From Pseudomonadota bacterium (lineage in GTDB: Bacteria; Pseudomonadota; Gammaproteobacteria; Xanthomonadales; Xanthomonadaceae), in assembly GCA_023386795.1 (NCBI GenBank), contig JAEWJB010000136.1:1-14400 (forward strand): a stretch of 14,400 bases of DNA, in the 5' to 3' direction. The notes beneath the pieces were generated by a model, which was not told the origin of the DNA, did no database searches, and saw only the letters and a list, made by a program, of their open reading frames with translations. The position numbers and the translations under genes were made by a program. Shown here in pieces: positions 6,551 through 12,026 of this stretch (position 1 is its first letter; each line of letters begins with the position of its first letter).

Positions 6551-6559
6551 GGGCCGCTC
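6535..6559 (-). terminator. Hairpin at the end of the LysR gene, terminator-like
   Basis: A perfect 9-bp inverted repeat (GAGCGGCCC / GGGCCGCTC) with a 7-nt loop begins inside the LysR stop codon. On the minus strand it is followed by the AT-rich GCAATTCAATAATT rather than a true T run, so it may terminate only partly. Its loop holds the -35 hexamer of the next promoter. Confidence 0.5.
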
Positions 6560-7490
6560 ACCCCGGCAACCCCATCAACTCCGCCGGCAACGGCGGCAGC
6601 GGCGTGCGCTCGTCGAGCGCCTCGCGGCGCAGCCAGTCGATCATCAGCTGCGCGGCCGGGCTCGGCGTCTGGTGTTCTGGATGCACGATGTAATACGCGA
6701 AACGCGGCTGCATCGAAGGCCCCGGCAGCCGCACCAGTTCGTACCGCTGCAGGTAGGGCTGGGCGACCAGCTTGCGTGCCAGCACCGCGCCCATGCCGTA
6801 GACCGCCGCGCGCAGCGCCTCGGTGCTGTCGCTGAAGCTGTGCATCGGCGGCAGGCGCACGCCGCGCACGCCGGCCGCGCGCAGCCAGTCGCGCCAGCTC
6901 TGCGGCGACATGTCCGAGAGCAGCGGGAGCTGCAGGATGTCGGCCGGGGTGCGTAGCTGCGCCAGTTGCGGCAGCGCAGGCGAAGCCACCGGGAACAGCG
7001 CGTCCTCCATCAGCGGCAGGGCGGTCAGGCCCGGCCAGTTGCCCGGCCCATAGCGGATGCCCAGGTCCGGGCCGCCGTCGTCGAACCGCGCCAGCGCGCC
7101 GCCGGTGTGGATTTCCACACGCACGTGCGGGTGCAGCGCGCAGAAGCGCGGCAGGCGCGGCAGCAGCCAGCAGTAGGAAATCGAGTGCAGCGTGGTCACA
7201 CGCAGCGGTACGGTGTCCGGCAGCGGGCGCAGGTTGCTGGCCACCGCGCCCAGGTCCGAAAGCGCCGCGCTGGCTGCGTCGGCCAGCTGCCGGCCTTCGG
7301 TGGTCAGGGTGACGCCGCGCGCGTGCCGCTGAAACAGGGGCGCACCCAGCATCGCTTCGAGCTTGCGGATGTGGTGGCTCACCGCGCTGGCGGTGAGGTG
7401 CAGCTCCGCCCCGGCCAGGGCGAAGTTCTGGTGGCGGGCGGCGACGGCGAAGACGCCCAGGGCGGGGAGCAGGGTAGGGCGCAGGTTCAC
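6558..7490 (-). CDS. LysR-family transcriptional regulator (GcvA-like)
   Basis: A 310-residue LysR-type regulator. The helix-turn-helix fills the N-terminus: LPALGVFAVAARHQNF (8-23), then ELHLTASAVSHHIRKLE (29-45) and LFQRHARGVTLTTEG (52-66). The effector-binding domain runs from about 92 to 295 and includes the GIRYGPGNWPGL segment usual in GcvA-like members. Length is normal. I chose GTG at 7490 because it begins just before the conserved LysR start; the open frame continues upstream to 7880 but would read through the opposite-strand genes. No clear ribosome site precedes it. It is divergent from the small protein and EamA transporter gene pair, so these are its likeliest targets, and a dyad lies in the shared spacer. 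The ligand is unknown. Confidence 0.88.
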   Translation of the reverse strand: MNLRPTLLPALGVFAVAARHQNFALAGAELHLTASAVSHHIRKLEAMLGAPLFQRHARGVTLTTEGRQLADAASAALSDLGAVASNLRPLPDTVPLRVTTLHSISYCWLLPRLPRFCALHPHVRVEIHTGGALARFDDGGPDLGIRYGPGNWPGLTALPLMEDALFPVASPALPQLAQLRTPADILQLPLLSDMSPQSWRDWLRAAGVRGVRLPPMHSFSDSTEALRAAVYGMGAVLARKLVAQPYLQRYELVRLPGPSMQPRFAYYIVHPEHQTPSPAAQLMIDWLRREALDERTPLPPLPAELMGLPG

Positions 7491-7518
7491 GGGCGAGCCA
7501 CGAATCAGATTTGTCGCT

Positions 7519-7536
7519 GCGCGTGATACTACGCGC
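7519..7536. promoter_or_regulatory. Candidate LysR operator in the divergent spacer
   Basis: GCGCGT and ACGCGC form a perfect 6-bp dyad around GATACT, in the middle of the 105-bp spacer between the LysR gene and the small protein gene. Its position suits an autoregulatory LysR site. It does not fit the T-N11-A rule exactly. A second perfect palindrome (GCCCGCC / GGCGGGC around one G, 7544-7558) lies close by. Confidence 0.35.
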
Positions 7537-7595
7537 TTGTCCGGCCCGCCGGGCGGGCGGATGCTGGCAACCCTTCCGGCCTTTCCCCTTCGACA

Positions 7596-7829
7596 ATGGA
7601 CGCTTCCCCGCACCGCGTGGTCTTCGATTTCGAGATCGAATTCAGCAACGGCGGCGGCCTGCAGGGGCAGGATTTCCGGCTGGACATCGAAGGCGACGAC
7701 ATCGACGACGCAGCCTTGGCGGACTACCTCGTACGCGACCTGCGCCTGCTGATGGTCGCGCAGGTGCGGATCCTGCGCCGGCGCATCATCGTCGAACCCC
7801 ACAAGCGGCAACCCAAGGAGACGGCATGA
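7596..7829 (+). CDS. Small conserved-type protein of unknown function
   Basis: A 77-residue protein with a structured look: VVFDFEIEFSN (8-18), a Gly-rich turn (GGGLQGQDF), the acidic LDIEGDDIDDAALADYLVRDL (29-49), LLMVAQVRIL, and an end rich in basic residues (RRRIIVEPHKRQ). The two hydrophobic strands around an acidic helix suggest a compact alpha/beta domain. I recall similar small proteins in related genomes but cannot name a family or activity. No signal peptide or membrane helix is seen. No strong ribosome site precedes the ATG. Its stop overlaps the start of the EamA gene as ATGA, so the two genes are translationally coupled. That coding overlap plus amino-acid composition makes it a real gene. 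Confidence 0.75.
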   Translation: MDASPHRVVFDFEIEFSNGGGLQGQDFRLDIEGDDIDDAALADYLVRDLRLLMVAQVRILRRRIIVEPHKRQPKETA

Positions 7830-8707
7830 ACAACACCGCTGAAGCGAGCCTCGCGCGCGGGCGCGACTGGCGCACCCCACTGGAACTGGGCGTGCTCGGC
7901 GCGATCTGGGGCTGCTCGTTCCTGTTCATGCGCATCGCCGCCCAGCCGTTCGGTCCGTTCGCGCTGGTCGAGGTGCGCCTGCTGCTCGGCGCGCTAGTGC
8001 TGGCGCCGTTCCTGTGGAAATCGCGCGCGCTGTTCCCGCCGCGCCGCTGGCTGTGGCTGGCGCCCATCGGCCTGGTGAACTCCGCCATTCCGTTCCTGCT
8101 GTTCGCGTGGGGCGCCGAGCGCGCGCCTGCGGCGATTGGCGCGATCTGCAACGCCATGACGGTGCTGTTCGCCGCGCTGGTGGCGTTTCTGTTCTTCGGC
8201 GAGAAGATCGGCGTGCGCCGCGCGGTGGCGCTGTTGATCGGCTTTGTCGGCGTGGTGGTGCTGGCCACCGGCAAATCGGCCGGCCTGAGCATCGGGCCGG
8301 CAGTGTTCGCCGGTGCGCTGGCCTCGCTGCTCTACGGCGTGGGCATCAACCTGGTGAAGCGCCACATGACCGGCCTGCCGCCGGCCGCGTCGGGCGCGGC
8401 CACGCTGGGGTGCGGGGCGATCCTGCTGGCGCCGCTGGCCATCACCCACTGGCCGCAACAGCCGATCGCGCCGATGGCCTGGGCCAGCGCCATCGCGCTG
8501 GGCATGTTCTGCACCGGTTTCGCATTCCTGCTGTATTACCGGCTGATCTACCGTGTCGGCCCGGCAATCGCCTCCACCGTGACCTACCTCATCCCGGTGT
8601 TCGGTGCGCTGTTCGCCTGGCTGTTCCTGCACGAGCCGATCACCGCGCGCATGCTCGCCGCCGGTGCGTTGATCCTCGGCAGCGTGGCCTTCAGCCAGAA
8701 GCGCTGA
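7826..8707 (+). CDS. EamA-domain transporter of the drug/metabolite (DMT) superfamily
   Basis: A 293-residue inner-membrane protein with about ten hydrophobic segments in two EamA repeats (about 18-145 and 158-290). Diagnostic pieces are LGAIWGCSFLFMRIAA at the start, AICNAMTVLFAALVAFLFFGEKI closing the first repeat, and VTYLIPVFGALFAWLFLHEPIT in the second. EamA proteins export amino acids, metabolites or drugs; the substrate cannot be read from sequence. The start ATG at 7826 follows AAGGAG (7815-7820) at ideal spacing and overlaps the preceding stop by four bases. Control by the divergent LysR protein is plausible. The gene ends four bases before the convergent cyclophilin gene. Confidence 0.93.
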   Translation: MNNTAEASLARGRDWRTPLELGVLGAIWGCSFLFMRIAAQPFGPFALVEVRLLLGALVLAPFLWKSRALFPPRRWLWLAPIGLVNSAIPFLLFAWGAERAPAAIGAICNAMTVLFAALVAFLFFGEKIGVRRAVALLIGFVGVVVLATGKSAGLSIGPAVFAGALASLLYGVGINLVKRHMTGLPPAASGAATLGCGAILLAPLAITHWPQQPIAPMAWASAIALGMFCTGFAFLLYYRLIYRVGPAIASTVTYLIPVFGALFAWLFLHEPITARMLAAGALILGSVAFSQKR

Positions 8708-8723
8708 AGCCTTACTTCGGCGC
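8701..8723 (+). terminator. Hairpin spanning both convergent stop codons
   Basis: GCGCTGAAG (8701-8709) and CTTCGGCGC (8715-8723) form a 9-bp stem with one U-G pair and a 5-nt loop in the plus-strand transcript. The stem includes the EamA TGA; the cyclophilin TTA stop overlaps the loop. On the other strand the wobble becomes an A-C mismatch. There is no U tract, so termination is uncertain. Confidence 0.3.
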
Positions 8724-9614
8724 GCGTACCGGCAATGGCACGTTGCACAGGTCGATGTGCCCCGCCGGGCGCTTGTAGAAATCGTCCACGCGGTTGCGCC
8801 GTGCCTCGGCGACATCACGGAAGGTCTGGCTGTCGGTGCGCAGCAGCTGCAGCGGGGTGCGCTCGCCTTCGGGCACCTCGCTGGCCAGTCGGATTGCGCG
8901 GATCGGCGTGCGCTGCGCCGCATCCTCGTAGAAACCCATCGGCTCGGGCCCGCGCGGCGTGGCGCTGAGCAGTTCCATGCCCTTGACCACGCGGCCGACC
9001 ACGGTGATGTTGTTGTCCAGCTGGCGCGGCGATTGCCCGATCACCACGTAAAGCTCCGCGCCCACGCTGCTGTCCGGCGCGTTGTTGCGCCCGGCGCCGA
9101 CGGCACCGTAGCAGTGCGCCAGCCAGGTCTGCCCGTTCGCGTTGTCGCGGCCCACGGGAAAGCCGTCGACGAAGCCGACCTCGCGCGCCCAGCCGTCGCT
9201 GTCGGGCAGGCGCGAGAACGCCAGGCCTTTCGAGGGACGTGCGAATTCGGCCGGCAGATGCGTCTTCGCCGCGCCCATGGGCTTGGCCTTCGCGGCATCG
9301 TCGGCATCGGCATCGCCGAACTGCACGACGAAGTTGTCCTGCGCGCGGTAGATGCTGGTGCCGTCCCAGAAATGCTCGTGGGCCAAGGTGCGGATGTTGG
9401 CCGCGTGCTCGGGCGCGAATTGTGGCGCCAATTCGATGATGACCCGGCCGCTGGCCAGTTCCAGGTACAGCGTGTTCGCCGGATCGAGCGTGCGCCAATC
9501 GCTGGCGGGCGAGGCGTCGAGAATCTGTTGCGCGCTGCGGTACGGCGCGGCGAACGCCAGCGCAGGCAGGGCGGCAAGCAGGGCACAGGCAAGCAGGCGG
9601 AGGGTGGGGCGCAT
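8712..9614 (-). CDS. Periplasmic cyclophilin-type peptidyl-prolyl isomerase
   Basis: A 300-residue exported protein. Residues 1-22 are a signal peptide (R2, R6, then a Leu/Ala core ending AFA before AP). The cyclophilin domain starts near 48: NTLYLELASGRVIIELAP, then the catalytic-loop equivalent Y89-R90-A-Q-D-N-F-V-V-Q98-F-G-D101, where R90 and Q98 match the conserved Arg and Gln of cyclophilins. The closing ITVVGRVVKGMELL block is also present. A longer insert and a C-terminal extension make it bigger than the 160-190 residues of minimal cyclophilins. It would speed proline isomerisation in envelope proteins. I chose ATG 9614 because the signal peptide begins there; the frame extends upstream to 9821 through the next gene. 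No good ribosome site is visible. It lies 61 bp downstream of the DUF4442 gene. Confidence 0.92.
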   Translation of the reverse strand: MRPTLRLLACALLAALPALAFAAPYRSAQQILDASPASDWRTLDPANTLYLELASGRVIIELAPQFAPEHAANIRTLAHEHFWDGTSIYRAQDNFVVQFGDADADDAAKAKPMGAAKTHLPAEFARPSKGLAFSRLPDSDGWAREVGFVDGFPVGRDNANGQTWLAHCYGAVGAGRNNAPDSSVGAELYVVIGQSPRQLDNNITVVGRVVKGMELLSATPRGPEPMGFYEDAAQRTPIRAIRLASEVPEGERTPLQLLRTDSQTFRDVAEARRNRVDDFYKRPAGHIDLCNVPLPVRAPK

Positions 9615-9675
9615 GGACAGGGCCGGATGGGAGTCGGTCGATTCTGGCCCGAGCGCGCGCCCTTGCGCCAGTCGC

Positions 9676-10125
9676 TCAGCGGCCGGGCTTGCGCTTGACG
9701 TAGAGCTGCTTGCGTACCTTTGCAACGACATCCCCCTGCGCATCGATGACGTCGTTCTCGAACCAGCGCAGGGTCTTCTCGCCATTGGCGGTGGCCTGGC
9801 GCAGTTCGTCCAGCACGGCATCGTCGATGCGGAACTGCGCGCTCACCGTGCCGCGGCCGGGTTTGACGAACTCGATCGCGCCGGCCTTGTCCCACACGTA
9901 GTAGTCGCGGCCGATGTTGTGCATCACCAGCAGCATCCAGAACGGGTCGGTCATCGCAAACAGGCTGCCGCCGAAATGGGTGCCGACGTAGTTGCGGTTC
10001 CAGGGGCGCATGCGCAGTTCGACCCGGGCATGGCGGTAGTCCTCGCCCAGTTCGACGACGCGGATGCCGGTGAACAGGAACGGCGGCCAGAGGTTGAGGC
10101 CGAGACGGAACAGCGAGGCTTTCAT
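9676..10125 (-). CDS. DUF4442 hotdog-fold thioesterase-like protein
   Basis: A 149-residue protein. The block PWNRNYVGTHFGGSLFAMTDP (about 41-61) is the hotdog central-helix motif as found in DUF4442, and the long strand-rich second half (FVKPGRGTVSAQFRID, KQLYVKRKPG) fits the same fold. Hotdog proteins often hydrolyse acyl-CoA thioesters, but DUF4442 members have no established substrate. No signal peptide is present, so it is cytoplasmic. I chose ATG 10125 over the in-frame TTG at 10143 by comparison with the usual family start; neither has a clear ribosome site. It is probably co-transcribed with the cyclophilin gene but isolated from cnoX by a strong terminator. Confidence 0.85.
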   Translation of the reverse strand: MKASLFRLGLNLWPPFLFTGIRVVELGEDYRHARVELRMRPWNRNYVGTHFGGSLFAMTDPFWMLLVMHNIGRDYYVWDKAGAIEFVKPGRGTVSAQFRIDDAVLDELRQATANGEKTLRWFENDVIDAQGDVVAKVRKQLYVKRKPGR

Positions 10126-10162
10126 GCGGGCTGCGGACGGCAAGTAGGGGTGGGTCGAAGCC

Positions 10163-10179
10163 TACCATACGCGTTGGTA
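10163..10179. promoter_or_regulatory. Small dyad upstream of the DUF4442 gene
   Basis: TACCA and TGGTA flank TACGCGT, itself containing the palindrome ACGCGT, about 38 bp upstream of the DUF4442 start. It could be an operator. A TAGGCT (-10-like) overlaps it on the minus strand but lacks a matching -35. Confidence 0.2.
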
Positions 10180-10210
10180 CGGGAGCGGGCACCCGAAACC
10201 CCAAAACCAG

Positions 10211-10234
10211 AAAGGCCCGGTTACCCGGGCCTTT
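10211..10234. terminator. Perfect hairpin terminator after cnoX, usable from both strands
   Basis: AAAGGCCCGG and CCGGGCCTTT form a perfect 10-bp stem with a 4-nt loop, four bases after the cnoX stop. On the minus strand the arm ends in TTT followed by CTGGTTTTGG. It would end the cnoX transcript before the DUF4442 gene. Confidence 0.85.
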
Positions 10235-10237
10235 GTC

Positions 10238-11098
10238 TCAGAACAACAACGCCGACATCTTGCGTCGGTACTGTCCGACCAGGTCCTCGTCCTCGATCAC
10301 CCGGAACGCGTCGATCAGCGTCTTCTTCGGCAACCCTTCGCTGTAGTTGCGATCCAGCCGCAGCAGTTCGATGAACTGTGCCAGCGCGGCTTCGTCCTGG
10401 CCCTCGACCAGCAGGCGCACGCCGAGCAAATGACGCGCGCGCAGGTCGTTCGGGTCGCTGGCCAGGGCCTGTTCGAGCGCTTCGCGGGCCGGCGCATCCT
10501 TCAGCGCATTGGCGAAGCCCAGGCGGGCACGGCCGCGCACGGCGCGATCGTCGGTGGCAAGGTTGGCCGGCAGGGCGTCCAGCAGGCGCCCGGCTTCCTC
10601 CGCGTCGCCGACCCGCAGCAAGGCCAGCGCCAGGTCCAGCTTGTGCTCGTCCTTGTCCGGCTCGGCGCCGGCCAACTCGCGCAGGCGCGCGACCTCCGCC
10701 TGCGGATCGAGCGCCACGGGCGCGGCGGCTTCCTCGGCCGGCGCGGCTTCACCCGGCACCACGCCGTGCTGGGCCAGGAACTCGCGCAGCTGACCCTCCG
10801 GCATCGCGCCCGGGAAGCCATCGACGATCTGCCCGCCCTGCACCAGGAACACCGTCGGCACCGAGCGGATCTGGAACGCCGCGGCGATCTGCTGCTCCTG
10901 GTCCACGTCGACCTTGGCCAGCACGAACGCACCGTTGTACTCGGCGGCGAGCTTTTCCAGGATCGGGGTGAGCGTCTTGCACGGGCCGCACCAGGTGGCC
11001 CAGAAATCCACCAGCACCGGCACCTGCAGCGATTTCTGCAGGACGTCGGCCTCGAAGGTCTCGGTGGTGGCGTCGAATACGTGCGGCTTGTCGGACAT
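10238..11098 (-). CDS. cnoX: Thioredoxin-TPR co-chaperone CnoX/YbbN
   Basis: A 286-residue cytoplasmic protein in two parts. Residues 1-112 form a thioredoxin domain with the intact active site W36-C37-G-P-C40 and cis-proline P81 (RSVPTVFLV). After an Ala/Glu-rich linker (about 115-130), residues 131-286 form TPR-like helices (LRELAGAEPDKDEHKLDLALALL, ARHLLGVRLLVEGQDEAALAQF). Architecture and length match CnoX (YbbN), which in E. coli protects aggregation-prone proteins and hands them to GroEL/ES or DnaK. E. coli CnoX has a degenerate SxxC site, whereas this protein keeps CGPC and so may act as a redox-active reductase. A candidate promoter lies upstream and a perfect terminator downstream, so it appears monocistronic. 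No clear ribosome site precedes the ATG. Confidence 0.92.
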   Translation of the reverse strand: MSDKPHVFDATTETFEADVLQKSLQVPVLVDFWATWCGPCKTLTPILEKLAAEYNGAFVLAKVDVDQEQQIAAAFQIRSVPTVFLVQGGQIVDGFPGAMPEGQLREFLAQHGVVPGEAAPAEEAAAPVALDPQAEVARLRELAGAEPDKDEHKLDLALALLRVGDAEEAGRLLDALPANLATDDRAVRGRARLGFANALKDAPAREALEQALASDPNDLRARHLLGVRLLVEGQDEAALAQFIELLRLDRNYSEGLPKKTLIDAFRVIEDEDLVGQYRRKMSALLF

Positions 11099-11128
11099 GG
11101 GCGGGGGTTCGGTGTTGGCGAAGTCCCC

Positions 11129-11156
11129 TTTATGGTGACAAAAGCCCGGGTCTCAA
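11129..11156 (-). promoter_or_regulatory. Candidate promoter of cnoX
   Basis: On the minus strand TTGAGA (11151-11156, 5 of 6) is followed after 16 bp by CATAAA (11129-11134, 4 of 6), about 30 bp upstream of the ATG. It lies just downstream of the DUF2968 terminator, which supports separate transcription of cnoX. Confidence 0.4.
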
Positions 11157-11184
11157 GGCGAGCGCCCCATGGCATGCCGCAACG

Positions 11185-11211
11185 AAAACGCGCGCCGGCA
11201 GGCGCGCGCTT
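11185..11211 (-). terminator. Rho-independent terminator of the DUF2968 gene
   Basis: On the minus strand CGCGCGCC, a 4-nt loop and GGCGCGCG form a perfect 8-bp stem, extended by a G-T and two A-T pairs and ending in TTTT. It begins a few bases after the stop codon at 11216-11218. Confidence 0.85.
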
Positions 11212-11215
11212 CGGC

Positions 11216-11920
11216 TCAGGGCTTGGCCGGCACCGGCGTGGCCGGCTCGGCGGTGGGCGCCGGCGCGGCCGGAAGCGCCAGGCTCGGGTCGCCCTGCTGT
11301 GCCTGCAGCGTCTTGATGCGCTGCTGCAGCGCGTCCAGTTGGGAATTGCTGTTGCGCAGGTCCGAGCTGAGCGTGACTGCCTGCTGCTGGTTCTGCTGCA
11401 ATGCCGCGCTGACCTCGGCGGCCTGCTGGCGCTGCGCCTCCAGTTCCTGTTGCAGGCCCTGCAGGCGCTTCTCGTTCATCTGCACCATGCGGTCGGTGTA
11501 GGCCTTGCCGGCCTGCAGGCGGATGGTGTCGATGTACACCTGCGACAGCTGCGCGGTCTGCTCGACGAAGGTGCGGTACACCTGCTCGGCGTTGTCGGCC
11601 GAGTCGGTGCGGATCACGCGCCAGAATTCCTTGTCGTGGAAAAGCGCCACGTAGTAGTTCAGCGACTCGGCATGGAACAGCAGGCTCGCGCCATAGGTGC
11701 CGTTGTACGTGGTGCGCAGCTCGGTGAGCTGCTGGGCGTCCATCAGCCGGCGCAGTTCGGCGGCGGTGTTGCCCACGGTGTTCTCGCTCGGCATCACGGC
11801 GTTGGTGGTGGACGCGGGAACCGGCCCACGCGCGGCCGAGGCCGTCGACGTGCACGCGGTGGTGCCCACAAGAACGCCGATGGCCAGCCAGCAGAAGGCC
11901 ATGTGCTTGGCTTGTTTCAT
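11216..11920 (-). CDS. DUF2968 family envelope protein, probable lipoprotein
   Basis: A 234-residue exported protein. Residues 1-22 are a signal peptide (K2, K5, then WLAIGVLVG) with C23 after GTTA, a non-ideal lipobox, so lipidation is possible but not certain. The body contains TAAELRRLMDAQQLTELRTTYNGTYGASLLFH (about 52-83), which I recognise as the start of the DUF2968 domain. A Gln-rich coiled coil follows (about 145-205, with NEKRLQGLQQELEAQRQQ), then a Pro/Ala tail. The function of the family is unknown. AAGGGG precedes the ATG at unusually short spacing. It lies downstream of the TadG-like gene in the same direction but has a candidate promoter of its own and a strong terminator. The family call is fairly firm. 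Confidence 0.85.
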   Translation of the reverse strand: MKQAKHMAFCWLAIGVLVGTTACTSTASAARGPVPASTTNAVMPSENTVGNTAAELRRLMDAQQLTELRTTYNGTYGASLLFHAESLNYYVALFHDKEFWRVIRTDSADNAEQVYRTFVEQTAQLSQVYIDTIRLQAGKAYTDRMVQMNEKRLQGLQQELEAQRQQAAEVSAALQQNQQQAVTLSSDLRNSNSQLDALQQRIKTLQAQQGDPSLALPAAPAPTAEPATPVPAKP

Positions 11921-11948
11921 TCCCCTTCAATCCCCGTTGGTAAAGGCA

Positions 11949-11966
11949 GGCCGCACGCGCGCGGCC
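11949..11966 (-). promoter_or_regulatory. Leader hairpin of the DUF2968 gene
   Basis: GGCCGC and GCGGCC form a perfect 6-bp stem with a 6-nt loop, between the candidate promoter and the ribosome site of the DUF2968 gene. Without a T run it is not a terminator. It may simply reflect GC-rich composition. Confidence 0.25.
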
Positions 11967-11981
11967 GCGTTCCTGATCGCG

Positions 11982-12012
11982 AGTCTAGCAGCGAAAAACC
12001 GAGGCTGGACAG
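11982..12012 (-). promoter_or_regulatory. Candidate promoter of the DUF2968 gene
   Basis: On the minus strand TAGACT (11982-11987, 4 of 6) is preceded by TTTTTCGC and, 18-19 bp away, by CTGTCCA (about 12006-12012), a weak -35. Transcription would start near 11975, leaving a leader of about 55 nt. Confidence 0.25.
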
Positions 12013-12026
12013 GGCCTGCGGCGTGT

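Noticed and set aside
7519..7536. A strict T-N11-A LysR box
   Set aside because: The dyad is perfect but its even-spaced symmetry cannot satisfy T-N11-A; it is kept only as a possible operator.
7491..7880. N-terminal extension of the LysR frame by about 130 residues
   Set aside because: The extension runs antisense through the small protein gene and the EamA start; the LysR domain begins right after GTG 7490.
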